11,125 nt of DNA from Methanocorpusculaceae archaeon UBA425 (GTDB lineage: Archaea > Halobacteriota > Methanomicrobia > Methanomicrobiales > Methanocorpusculaceae): the NCBI GenBank assembly GCA_002506085.1, contig DAWV01000027.1, forward strand, positions 1-11,125, written 5' to 3'. The notes beneath the pieces were generated by a model, which searched no databases, was not told where the DNA came from, and saw only the letters and a program-made list of their open reading frames with translations. Of this stretch, positions 1-7,048 are shown piece by piece (the first letter of the stretch is position 1; each line of letters begins with the position of its first letter). Both the position numbers and the translations under genes were made by a program.

Positions 1-289
1 AAAGCATTACCCCGCCCCTTTCCCACAGCACACCCGAAGAAAATAGGGGGCGCTAATCGACCGCGGGTGTACTCGAAGGCTTCGCCCCGGGGTTCGCAAA
101 TCAAAGATTTGCTCTCCGACTCGCTTCGCTCGCTTGCTCGCAAGTTTCCTTCGAAAACTTGGTCGCAAACTGTTCGCAAACCTTCGTGATGGAATTCTCA
201 TGCTTCACGTATGTCATACACGAAATCAACGTACATCTTATACATACGTCAGTTTTTTGATTGGGATCACCCCCGTGTAACTCCTTTTT
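1..289. other. Gene-poor region beyond the 3' end of the cluster
   Basis: I see no credible gene here. The only sizeable open frame (minus strand, 201 to 7) runs through the hairpin repeats and yields a low-complexity Arg/Lys/Ser-rich sequence with no recognisable family. An 8-base inverted repeat, ACGTATGT at 207-214 and ACATACGT at 242-249, lies between the repeat cluster and the end of the endonuclease Q gene. No clear T-run terminator for minus-strand transcription is visible just after base 290. The hairpins at 74-160 are the only structural candidates. Confidence 0.5.
74..181. repeat. Cluster of short hairpins and TCGCAAA repeats
   Basis: Several perfect short inverted repeats lie back to back: CGAAG/CTTCG at 74-84; GCAAATC/GATTTGC with an AAA loop at 96-112; CTTGC/GCAAG at 133-144; and AAGTTT/AAACTT at 142-160. 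A TCGCAAA word recurs three times, at about 94-100, 163-169 and 174-180. Between them is a CTCGCTTCGCTCGC-type run around 120-132. The region lies beyond the 3' end of the long minus-strand gene cluster. It looks like an intergenic interspersed repeat rather than a gene. A role in 3'-end formation of the cluster transcript is possible but unproven. The hairpins are directly visible; genome-wide copy number cannot be judged here. Confidence 0.6.
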
Positions 290-1414
290 TTAGAAACTAA
301 ACGAACCGTACCTGCCGCCGCCGCCCGGAATAAGAGTAACGCGGCCTTCACGCATACATAATACCGAATCAGCCACCTCAGAAGAGACACCCGCAAGTTC
401 GTCCTGCGGCACATCAAGTAAAACGGCGATTTCATTATCGAACGCTTCGATGAACGAATCATAGAGCACCTTCACTTTTTTCGTGTTCGGAGAAGCAGCG
501 CCCAGAACACGGGCGATGACCGGTCCTAGAGGCATCATCTTCAGATAAGGCGGGCGTCTTGTCGGAGGCATGGTAGAAAGCTGCTCGGCACGTTCCTTCA
601 CCCCGATTTTTATACGTCCATTGTCATGCGGGCACTTCCAGTGAAGGCGCTCCGCTTCCGCGAGGGAAAACTGGGCATAACACCGAGTACATGCGGTCCG
701 GTTATATTTCCCCTCCTCAGGGAAAAATCCGGAATTCAGAATAATCGACCCTTTACGGACAGCTTCCAGAACGGATTTTGCCGAAGGAGACGAAACATCC
801 ATCCGCGTAAACTCGCGACCCAGTTTTTCCGGCGCCGCACTGTGAGCATCCGAATTCGTGAGAAACGGAATGTCTGCAAACTCTTCAATCCCTGCGCCAT
901 ACGATGAATCAGCAGAAAGTCCCAGTTCGCAGAACTCGATCGGTTCTTCCCCATAGCAATCCGACGGCCGGTCATACGCGGCGAAAAGAGATGTCCACGG
1001 CGTGAACGCATGAGCAGGACCAATCATCCCGCCAAGCTCGTGAACCTCGCGGGCAATCTCTTCGCCGTTACTATACAGATGAGGACGCCCCGCGGTATTC
1101 AGATGACTGCACGCAGGGGTAAACCGGTCCTGCAGTTCCGCAAACTGGTCAAAGGTCTCCATGAAAATGACATGATGAACGCGGGACGCATCCTCCACTT
1201 CGACCTGCGGGATAACAACGATGCCTTCATCATTCTCCACGAACGGTTCCCACATATGACGCCAGATTGGATGAAGAGCATCCCCGCTGCCGATAACATG
1301 AAGACCTTTCGTCCGGCAGACCGCAAGAATCTTTTCAGGACTGAGGTCTGGTGAAGTCGCTATAGAAAAACGGGAATGAATATGCAGATCCGCATTTCGC
1401 TGCATAGGATTCAT
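290..1414 (-). CDS. Endonuclease Q (EndoQ) family, PHP-domain DNA repair nuclease
   Basis: Characterised EndoQ enzymes nick DNA 5' to deaminated bases (uracil, hypoxanthine, xanthine) and abasic sites. The 374-residue product has a PHP-type metal site: HIH at residues 11-13, SGDALH at 43-48, EVE at 72-74, GPAHAFTPW at 132-140 and NSDAH at 187-191. These fit EndoQ closely. A zinc knuckle follows (C242, C245, C261), but the expected fourth cysteine is Asp264, with His263 beside it. The protein stops just after GGGGRYG (364-370), so it lacks the C-terminal extension that carries the PCNA-binding motif in Thermococcales EndoQ. It overlaps the PAC2-family gene by ATGA, implying coupled translation. 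Met4 is an alternative start; neither start has a strong Shine-Dalgarno. Family call is firm; activity on deaminated DNA is inferred. Confidence 0.88.
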   Translation of the reverse strand: MNPMQRNADLHIHSRFSIATSPDLSPEKILAVCRTKGLHVIGSGDALHPIWRHMWEPFVENDEGIVVIPQVEVEDASRVHHVIFMETFDQFAELQDRFTPACSHLNTAGRPHLYSNGEEIAREVHELGGMIGPAHAFTPWTSLFAAYDRPSDCYGEEPIEFCELGLSADSSYGAGIEEFADIPFLTNSDAHSAAPEKLGREFTRMDVSSPSAKSVLEAVRKGSIILNSGFFPEEGKYNRTACTRCYAQFSLAEAERLHWKCPHDNGRIKIGVKERAEQLSTMPPTRRPPYLKMMPLGPVIARVLGAASPNTKKVKVLYDSFIEAFDNEIAVLLDVPQDELAGVSSEVADSVLCMREGRVTLIPGGGGRYGSFSF

Positions 1415-2169
1415 CCGATATAATTCAGGTCATCGGTATTATTCTTCTGAATCGTTGAAGCAATCGCAGAAACCTCGGTCATCATCTGACTGGCAAGTTC
1501 AGTGAGGTCGGTCCGGTCTGCTTTTATGCCGGTAAGTTTTTCCAGCACGTTTAGAACGGAAGTTGAACTAACCGGATCCACCAGATATCCGGACGTTTCA
1601 CCGAGAAGAACAATACCCTCCATACCGGAAAGCCGCCCGAGCGTGATTAAAAGACCGGCAAGTCCAATGATTCCTCCAACGGGCTCATCTTTATCTAAAA
1701 TCGCGCCGGCACCGAGAACCTCGTCCTTCAGTGCAGAGGAAGAAAGAGCTGCAAGAACCCGGGGATTATCCACTAACCTGCCCACACCATATCCGCCAAG
1801 AGTATAAATCCGCTTTACACCCAGTTGTTCAAAGATACGGATATAGGCATCGGCAAGGAGGTAATGTCCGTCGGGCGTTGTGCTCTGACAGTCTCCTGCG
1901 AGGAGAAGAACCGCGGGATTATTTGCCGATTCCGGTGCAAAAAACAGTTCGTTTCTTGGCAGGCGAAGAACGGCGTCCTCTGAAAGATACATCTGCGGAG
2001 GAAATAATATCGACGTAACCTCGGCAACTTTCACTGCCGAAAGAACGCGAACGAGGTGATCCGCGACAAGTTTACCAACATGCCCGACCCCCGGAAGTCC
2101 GGCAATCAGAACAGGAGATGAATGGGCACAAACATCTTCAACGTACCATCTGACATTTATCTGGTCCAT
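1411..2169 (-). CDS. PAC2 family protein (proteasome assembly chaperone-like)
   Basis: The 252-residue product has the glycine-rich start of the PAC2 fold (GLPGVGHVGK at 24-33), a LLAGDCQS stretch followed by an IYTLGGYGVG block, and later a GGIIGLAGLL segment and GETSGYLVDP. These are typical of archaeal PAC2-domain proteins related to eukaryotic proteasome assembly chaperones and to archaeal PbaA/PbaB. In Archaea such proteins have been linked to assembly of homo-oligomeric complexes, but the client of this one is unknown. The gene overlaps the end of nop10 by 13 bases and shares ATGA with the EndoQ gene. Placement after nop10 is common in euryarchaea. No signal peptide or membrane segment is seen. 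The family is clear, the precise role is not. Confidence 0.85.
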   Translation of the reverse strand: MDQINVRWYVEDVCAHSSPVLIAGLPGVGHVGKLVADHLVRVLSAVKVAEVTSILFPPQMYLSEDAVLRLPRNELFFAPESANNPAVLLLAGDCQSTTPDGHYLLADAYIRIFEQLGVKRIYTLGGYGVGRLVDNPRVLAALSSSALKDEVLGAGAILDKDEPVGGIIGLAGLLITLGRLSGMEGIVLLGETSGYLVDPVSSTSVLNVLEKLTGIKADRTDLTELASQMMTEVSAIASTIQKNNTDDLNYIG

Positions 2170-2318
2170 GATTTCACCATCCGTCGGAATTCACCATAGT
2201 GATCCTCGGGAGAATATCTTGCAGGATGAACCGATATGGTAGAGGACCCGCATTTTTGACATGTTTTCAAAAGAGTGTAGGTGTTACATTCCGGGCATTT
2301 ATGAATATGACCCGTCAT
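2157..2318 (-). CDS. nop10: H/ACA ribonucleoprotein protein Nop10
   Basis: Nop10 is a small zinc-ribbon protein of the H/ACA RNP that, with Cbf5, Gar1 and L7Ae, carries out guided pseudouridylation of rRNA; it braces the Cbf5 catalytic domain. The 53-residue product has C8/C11 and C20/C23 (CPEC and CQKC), then the typical HPARYSPEDHYGEFR block. The reading frame stays open to an upstream ATG at 2372, but the 18 extra residues lie inside the aIF2-alpha end and are unlike Nop10. The ATG at 2318 gives the usual archaeal length, sits 13 bases after the aIF2-alpha stop and is preceded by a GGTGG stretch. The 3' end overlaps the PAC2-family gene by 13 bases. Confidence 0.95.
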   Translation of the reverse strand: MTGHIHKCPECNTYTLLKTCQKCGSSTISVHPARYSPEDHYGEFRRMVKSWTR

Positions 2319-2331
2319 TGTTCCACCACAA

Positions 2332-3105
2332 TTACTTCTGTTTCCGGATGAGTTTTCCGGATCCCTCGGCACGTTCCATTACACCGATTGCAGCCTCAGC
2401 GGCCTTTTCAAGTGCTTTTTCTGCCATTTTATAATCCGGAGCAACAACTTTTACCCGATAGTGGGGCGCTCCGAGATAGAGAAGTTCAATCTCGGCACCA
2501 TCTACTTTCGGCTCGGCACTCCGAAGTGCACGACGAATAATATTGACACCGTCAGGTTTGGTGGTGGTAAGTTCCAGCACGGCACTCACGGTGACTTTGG
2601 GGATTTTTACATTTTCCAATGCTACTTTTGCAAGCGCATCAATTGCCTCTTTCGGCAGGGAAAATTTGGACAGGGTCGCATCTCTGTTGATGGCAATGTC
2701 TTCGAAAGCAGCGTAAAGCGAGCCGTAGTCTTTATACATAGCTTCTTCGAACTGCTTAATCTCGACCTGCGACTCAGCGGAGGCGAATTCAATCCACTTG
2801 TGGGCCTTCTGCTCGTTTTTCCAGTCCTGGATCTTATCTCGGCGCTGGTGTTCATTGACATCCTTGAGTGAAAGATCGATATGACCGCGGCTTGCATCAA
2901 CGTGAAGTACTTTACAGACAACTTTCTGCCCTTCACGAATATAGTCCCGGATGTATTTGATCCAGCCTCGGGCAACCTCTGCAATAGGGATTAGTCCCTG
3001 ACGTCCATCATACTCATCCAGGTTTACAAATGCCGCAAAGTCCTTGACTTCTGCAACGCTGCAGACAACAAGTTCTCCTTCTACGGGCCAGTCTCTTTCA
3101 CTCAT
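2332..3105 (-). CDS. eif2a: Translation initiation factor 2 subunit alpha (aIF2-alpha)
   Basis: This is the alpha subunit of the heterotrimer aIF2, which delivers initiator Met-tRNA to the small ribosomal subunit. The 257-residue product has an N-terminal S1/OB domain (about 1-83, with VNLDEYDGRQGLIP and GHIDLSLKDV), a helical middle (about 90-175) and an alpha/beta C-terminal domain that contacts the gamma subunit. By eye, the position matching eukaryotic eIF2-alpha Ser51 is Ala45 in AEVARG, so classic phospho-control at that site is not possible; other archaeal sites cannot be excluded. The gene lies 17 bases after rps27e and 13 bases before nop10, in the usual archaeal order. Only a weak GGAAA-like Shine-Dalgarno precedes the ATG. 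Confidence 0.95.
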   Translation of the reverse strand: MSERDWPVEGELVVCSVAEVKDFAAFVNLDEYDGRQGLIPIAEVARGWIKYIRDYIREGQKVVCKVLHVDASRGHIDLSLKDVNEHQRRDKIQDWKNEQKAHKWIEFASAESQVEIKQFEEAMYKDYGSLYAAFEDIAINRDATLSKFSLPKEAIDALAKVALENVKIPKVTVSAVLELTTTKPDGVNIIRRALRSAEPKVDGAEIELLYLGAPHYRVKVVAPDYKMAEKALEKAAEAAIGVMERAEGSGKLIRKQK

Positions 3106-3122
3106 TAGATAGATTTCCAGAT

Positions 3123-3311
3123 TTATTCAAATGATTCAACGATTTCAGCTTTGAGGACTGCCTTGCCGCCGGTTGGCTCTGCAAGGACACGTCCGCAGAC
3201 ATTACATTCAACAACGGAGGTTGCTTTTTCGAATACGAGCTGCTCGTTATCGCAGTCCGGACATTTTACCTTCAGGAATTTGCTCCGGGTTTCTCGGGAT
3301 GCTTTTACCAT
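3123..3311 (-). CDS. rps27e: 30S ribosomal protein S27e
   Basis: A small zinc-ribbon protein of the archaeal/eukaryotic small ribosomal subunit. The 62-residue product has C17/C20 (CPDC) and C36/C39 (CNVC), with the family's RSKFLKVKCPDC start region and a GGKA segment near the end. A GTG at 3320 in the same frame overlaps the rpl44e stop and would add three residues. I prefer the ATG at 3311 because the minus strand carries GGAGTGA at a normal distance before it and the resulting start (MVKAS) resembles homologues. The gene begins 5 bases after the rpl44e stop, so the two are surely co-transcribed and probably translationally coupled. Confidence 0.95.
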   Translation of the reverse strand: MVKASRETRSKFLKVKCPDCDNEQLVFEKATSVVECNVCGRVLAEPTGGKAVLKAEIVESFE

Positions 3312-3316
3312 ATTTC

Positions 3317-3595
3317 TCACTCCGTAAGTTCGAATTTACCTGCACGGAAGCCTGCTCTTAAGTGGGCTTTCCCGCATTCTTTGCACCGGTAACGAATGTT
3401 GACCTTCTTGGTTGGCTTGTCTCCTCCCGGAACTTTGCCGAATTTACCACGGTTACCAACATTGCTGCGGCGTGCTTTCTGACGGTCAATCCAGTGGAGA
3501 CCGGTCGTCTTTCCTTTCTTTACCCTTTCAACCTCGTGCTCGGTGTGTTTCCGGCAGTATGGGCAGTAGGTCATTGTTTTTACTGGTGTCTTCAT
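3317..3595 (-). CDS. rpl44e: 50S ribosomal protein L44e
   Basis: A zinc-containing protein of the large ribosomal subunit located near the E site. The 92-residue product shows CPYC at 11-14 and CKEC at 71-74 as the four zinc ligands, with a basic middle rich in Lys, Arg and Gly (SNVGNRGKFGKVPGG), all typical of L44e. The ATG is preceded on the minus strand by a GGGGG run about 8 bases upstream. The 46-base gap to the gins51 stop is the largest within the cluster and is A/T-rich, so an internal promoter for the ribosomal part is conceivable, though I see no convincing TATA box there. Confidence 0.96.
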   Translation of the reverse strand: MKTPVKTMTYCPYCRKHTEHEVERVKKGKTTGLHWIDRQKARRSNVGNRGKFGKVPGGDKPTKKVNIRYRCKECGKAHLRAGFRAGKFELTE

Positions 3596-3641
3596 GAATA
3601 TTTCCCCCTTTCTTTTTTATTGGGAATACCAAATACCATAC

Positions 3642-4334
3642 TTATTTACGAAGCCTGATACTTAAGGCTTTGTTGTCTTTACACAGAACATCTGCCATCT
3701 GGGGTGGCAGCGATACGATATCTCCTGGCGAAAGAGCATATATTCGTCCGCTATAATCCTGAAATTCTGGAAGATTTTCTTGTACCGCTATAATACGGTA
3801 CGACTCGGGAGCAGTGGCATCGGCGGACGTGACGTTCACTTCATCTGCGCTGACCTCATCCGGGGTTTCGTTCACAGACCCTGATACAACCGGAGCTTGT
3901 TCTGTCCGGGTCTCTGCGGGAACGAAATGATATGCAGTGGTCTCTAATGTTGGTTTCCCATCTAAAAGAGTCTTTCTGCAGGACACAGCAGATTCATAGA
4001 CAACATCGAACAAAGCCCGCTCGCCCGGAACCATCATTCTGATTTCGTCCCGGTTGATTTCTTCGCCATTTGCCCTGACAAGAGCGAGAGCGAGAATTTT
4101 CCGGGTCCTGACCGCGTAAAGGTCACGGATGTATTCGCGCAGACTCTCGCGCTCCTTCAAAAGACTCTGGGCACCTTCCCCGAACGGATCCTGATGAGAT
4201 GTTACCTGTGTGTAAAGATTCGTGATATCGGTACGGATTTCCTCGTAAAGGGTTGCCGGAATCTCCGAAAGAGAGCCCAGGTCACGTTCATCTATCAGAT
4301 ATCCATGCAGATCGGAGATAGTTATTCTGCCCAT
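3642..4334 (-). CDS. DNA replication complex GINS subunit (Gins51/Gins15 type)
   Basis: GINS bridges the MCM helicase to other replisome parts, including primase and the GAN/Cdc45-like nuclease. The 230-residue product has the Sld5/Psf1-like order: a helical A domain (about 1-125, with DLYAVRTRKILALAL at 71-85), an acidic, Ser/Thr/Pro-rich linker (about 135-177) and a small beta-rich B domain (about 178-230; LPEFQDYSGRIYALSPGD). That order marks Gins51 rather than Gins23. The ATG directly abuts the priS stop, and a strong GGAGGAG Shine-Dalgarno lies within the last priS codons. In Archaea the proximity of gins51 and priS matches their known physical link. The linker is longer than the domain pair alone would need and is probably disordered. 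Confidence 0.87.
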   Translation of the reverse strand: MGRITISDLHGYLIDERDLGSLSEIPATLYEEIRTDITNLYTQVTSHQDPFGEGAQSLLKERESLREYIRDLYAVRTRKILALALVRANGEEINRDEIRMMVPGERALFDVVYESAVSCRKTLLDGKPTLETTAYHFVPAETRTEQAPVVSGSVNETPDEVSADEVNVTSADATAPESYRIIAVQENLPEFQDYSGRIYALSPGDIVSLPPQMADVLCKDNKALSIRLRK

Positions 4335-5477
4335 CTATACTCCTCCGGATAATTCTGCGATTCCCCTGCAGCAAAGGAATACACCAAGTGCCTCGGGCAC
4401 GGTGTTCTGACCGGCAGTGAGAGTGTAGGTATTTCCGAGAAGCGACATGGACAGATTGAACGCGCAATCGACCGACACGCTTCGCTCACCGAAAACTACC
4501 GCGTCGATGAGCGGATCAAAGGCATCCAGCTGATCGACGGCAAGCGGAACCACGCGCATACCCGACCCGCCGTGCAGAGAACCCGGGTGCCGGATCAGAC
4601 GTTTTATATCGGTCGTTACCGGCTCGTCAACCTGCGCGGCGCGGGAGAGAATTCCTGCCTGGAACGGTGCATTTTCAGCATTGGCTATTGCCCGAACCAC
4701 TTTGTTTGGAAGAAGCTTGTCTGGTTTTTCCCGGAGCAGCTTCTGTGCGGTACCGATATTTTTCAAAAACCCGTTCGCATCCTTTTCTGAAATACCGGAA
4801 AGACCTGACAGGTAAGAATAAGCATCCGGGGTTGGTAAACCACAAATCCGGGAAAGTTCATCCTCCAGCGCTTCATGATATCTGACCTGCCATCCGGATT
4901 TTTTCGGCGACCCGAGCATGGTATCAAAGGAGAGTCCGGTCCCGGAAACATAATTGACCAGTTCACGGCGCTCGTTTGTATCCCAGCCCCGTACCGAAAG
5001 CAGAGGCAGATGAATATGGTATCCCCGCCCGCCGGAGAAGTTGATATTCATGTCACGTCTGGCGAATCCGAGTTCACCGGTGAGCATATCGATGAGTTTG
5101 TACAGTTCCTCTTTGACACGCGCGAGCATGACGTCATACGGACCGCGGACGATATGATCCGCGTCCAGATCAAAGATTACATCGGCACCAAGCCACTCCT
5201 TGTCAGCCATCTGAGCGGCTCCGGGATGAGCATAATATGCCGATGAATAATAGACATGGGCGGGAACCATACTTTTCAGATACGCGGAAACTTCTTCCGG
5301 CGACGTGAAGGAAATATGACGCCGCATTCCGGTTTTCTGGTTCGTGCTGAAGAACAGAAATCCCCATTCTCTTTCTGTTAAAGACTCAGGGGAATAAACC
5401 GCGCCCGCTCCCGGGATGTCTCCGTTATAATACGCGGAAAAACGTTGTCTGAGGAATTCGAGAGTGGCAGGTTTCAT
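4335..5477 (-). CDS. priS: DNA primase small (catalytic) subunit PriS
   Basis: PriS synthesises primers with PriL at replication forks. The 380-residue product contains the catalytic DLDADH motif (D103 and D105), the nucleotide-binding FSGGRGYHIHLP block at 147-158, and VTTDIKRLIRHPGSLHGGSG at about 287-306, where D290 is the likely third catalytic acid. The stretch between DLDADH and FSGG has no Cys cluster, so the zinc knuckle of Pyrococcus PriS is missing; as far as I recall this also holds in haloarchaeal and some methanogen enzymes. The gene shares ATGA with the end of elp3 and abuts gins51, making one translationally coupled string. PriL is not in this window. Confidence 0.95.
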   Translation of the reverse strand: MKPATLEFLRQRFSAYYNGDIPGAGAVYSPESLTEREWGFLFFSTNQKTGMRRHISFTSPEEVSAYLKSMVPAHVYYSSAYYAHPGAAQMADKEWLGADVIFDLDADHIVRGPYDVMLARVKEELYKLIDMLTGELGFARRDMNINFSGGRGYHIHLPLLSVRGWDTNERRELVNYVSGTGLSFDTMLGSPKKSGWQVRYHEALEDELSRICGLPTPDAYSYLSGLSGISEKDANGFLKNIGTAQKLLREKPDKLLPNKVVRAIANAENAPFQAGILSRAAQVDEPVTTDIKRLIRHPGSLHGGSGMRVVPLAVDQLDAFDPLIDAVVFGERSVSVDCAFNLSMSLLGNTYTLTAGQNTVPEALGVFLCCRGIAELSGGV

Positions 5478-7036
5478 AGATTCTTAATCATATATGGACC
5501 TTTACGCACATATCCCTGTCTATGATAATAAGGTCTTACACCTACCCCGCTCATGACTGCCAGTGAGAGATAACCCGCTTCCCGCGCCATTTCCTCGGCA
5601 CGTGACAATAAATTATGACCATAGGACCTGTGCTGGCGCTCCTCTCCGGAACCATGTTCCCCAAGAGGCACCATGCTTCCATACACATGAAGTTCGCGAA
5701 CGAGAGCGGCCCCGTCAAGTTCCTGCCGGAACACATTACCAGGATACCGCAGACGGACAAATCCGATTAACGCTTCGCCTGAAACCGTCGAGAGGAAATG
5801 CTCCGTTCCTCCGCAGCAGGCATAGGTGAGAATCTTATCCTCCTCAACGGCATTACTCGGATGCCTGCCAATCTCCCGACACCGGATACAGTGGCACGCT
5901 CCGCCCGTTTCCTTCAGGCGGGCTTCAGCCATCTGACGAATATGCCCGTGCTTCGAGCCCGACACGATGAGTTTCGCCGGGATATCACGCTGGACCCTCT
6001 GGAGCCGCACATATTCCGGAAGTTTGCTCTTTGCATACGCGAGCAGATTGACAAGATCATCCTCGTCATAGGTTACATACTCCCCCGACTTCCAGAGTTC
6101 CTCAAGTTCGGCACCCGGAGTTACGAGAGTAGGATAGATTTTCAGGAAATCCGGACAGAATCTCGGATCGGTAAAGAGCGTGTCAAACATCTGCCGGTCG
6201 CGTTCAAGCGTGCTCCCGTAGAGATTCGGCATGACATGAAAACCGACTTTAATACCGGCATCACGGAGAAGCATGTTTGCCCGAACGCTGTCCGAAACGG
6301 TATGCCCTCTTTTGTTTAACGTAAGAAGTTCGTCGTCGGTGTGCTGGAATCCGAGTTCCACCTTGGTCACACCAAGGTCAAGCATTTTATTGATGTGCTC
6401 TTCTTTACACCAGTCGGGACGGGTCTCAAAAGTGGTCGCTATGCACCGTACGTCCGAGGTTTCGTTTTCAAGCATGAGCTCTTCGATTGACGAGGCTGCG
6501 GATTTTTTCCCGGAGAACTCGTTCATCCCCCGGAGACATTCCGAAACGAACCATTCCTGATACTGCACATCACGCGCCGTCATCGTTCCGCCCATGACAA
6601 TCAGTTCGGCTTTGTCTACATGATGACCAAGACGTTTGAACTGACCAAGACGGGCAATTACCTGACGATAGGGATCATACTCATTCTGTCTTGCGCGAAG
6701 AGCTGCGGGTTCTTCTCCCGTATAACTTTGCGGGGACTTGAACACATGGGCGGGACCTCCCGGACAGGGCAGGCATTTTCCATGCGGGCAGGCACAGGGA
6801 GAGGTCATTACCGCGACCGGGGCTACGCCCGAAAGTGTCCGCGTGGGTTTTACCATCAGAACTTCGCGAAGTGCTTCATATTCGTCCGTTTCTGCAGCGG
6901 CGAGAATCGACGAATTTTTCGGCATGACGTCAAGAGCATATTTCCGGCATACAGAGAGTTTGATAGTTTGAAGATCTGCCCCGGGCTTCGAAAAAATGAG
7001 TGAGATTATCTCACGATTAATGGCGTGCTCATCCAT
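5474..7036 (-). CDS. elp3: Elp3-type tRNA uridine-34 carboxymethyl synthase (radical SAM + GNAT)
   Basis: Elp3 modifies the wobble uridine of tRNA to a 5-carboxymethyl precursor using radical SAM chemistry and acetyl-CoA; in Archaea it works without the other Elongator subunits. The 520-residue product has the radical SAM cluster C83-x4-C88-x2-C91 inside CACPHGKCLPCPGGP, a long radical SAM barrel (FETRPDWC, VELGFQHTDD, KVGFHVMPNLYGST), a Cys-rich CHCIRCREIGR loop that in Elp3 binds zinc, and a C-terminal GNAT domain (about 370-520; QHRSYGHNLLSRAEEMA from 468, SGVGVRPYYHRQGY). It starts 12 bases after the UPF0058 stop without a clear Shine-Dalgarno, and its TGA overlaps the priS ATG. Function is well supported by the family. 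Confidence 0.95.
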   Translation of the reverse strand: MDEHAINREIISLIFSKPGADLQTIKLSVCRKYALDVMPKNSSILAAAETDEYEALREVLMVKPTRTLSGVAPVAVMTSPCACPHGKCLPCPGGPAHVFKSPQSYTGEEPAALRARQNEYDPYRQVIARLGQFKRLGHHVDKAELIVMGGTMTARDVQYQEWFVSECLRGMNEFSGKKSAASSIEELMLENETSDVRCIATTFETRPDWCKEEHINKMLDLGVTKVELGFQHTDDELLTLNKRGHTVSDSVRANMLLRDAGIKVGFHVMPNLYGSTLERDRQMFDTLFTDPRFCPDFLKIYPTLVTPGAELEELWKSGEYVTYDEDDLVNLLAYAKSKLPEYVRLQRVQRDIPAKLIVSGSKHGHIRQMAEARLKETGGACHCIRCREIGRHPSNAVEEDKILTYACCGGTEHFLSTVSGEALIGFVRLRYPGNVFRQELDGAALVRELHVYGSMVPLGEHGSGEERQHRSYGHNLLSRAEEMAREAGYLSLAVMSGVGVRPYYHRQGYVRKGPYMIKNL

Positions 7037-7048
7037 TGGTGATACGAT

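Noticed and set aside
74..181. CRISPR-like array in the left repeat region
   Set aside because: Repeats are 7-9 bases, unevenly spaced and without uniform spacers, and no cas gene is present.
7..201. Minus-strand open frame of 64 codons, Arg-rich
   Set aside because: It lies in the hairpin repeat cluster, has low-complexity composition with no known family, and lacks a convincing ribosome site.
200..245. 15-codon minus-strand peptide frame beginning near 245 (MYKMYVDFVYDIREA)
   Set aside because: The GGGGGTGAT stretch that could be its Shine-Dalgarno is over 20 bases away, and the frame is too short to support.
1010..1354. 114-codon plus-strand frame opposite the EndoQ gene
   Set aside because: Shadow frame; the sense strand carries the full set of PHP motifs across the same bases.
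2319..2372. 18-residue extension of Nop10
   Set aside because: It overlaps the aIF2-alpha end and would make Nop10 unusually long; the ATG at 2318 gives the normal length.
2461..2871. 136-codon plus-strand frame opposite aIF2-alpha
   Set aside because: Antisense shadow with no start signal and no family resemblance.
3596..3641. Possible internal promoter ahead of rpl44e
   Set aside because: A/T-rich, with a repeated GGTATT word, but no convincing TATA/BRE pair; not listed as a feature.
5798..6319. 173-codon plus-strand frame opposite elp3
   Set aside because: Antisense shadow of a strongly conserved gene; composition follows the elp3 codons and no domain is recognisable.
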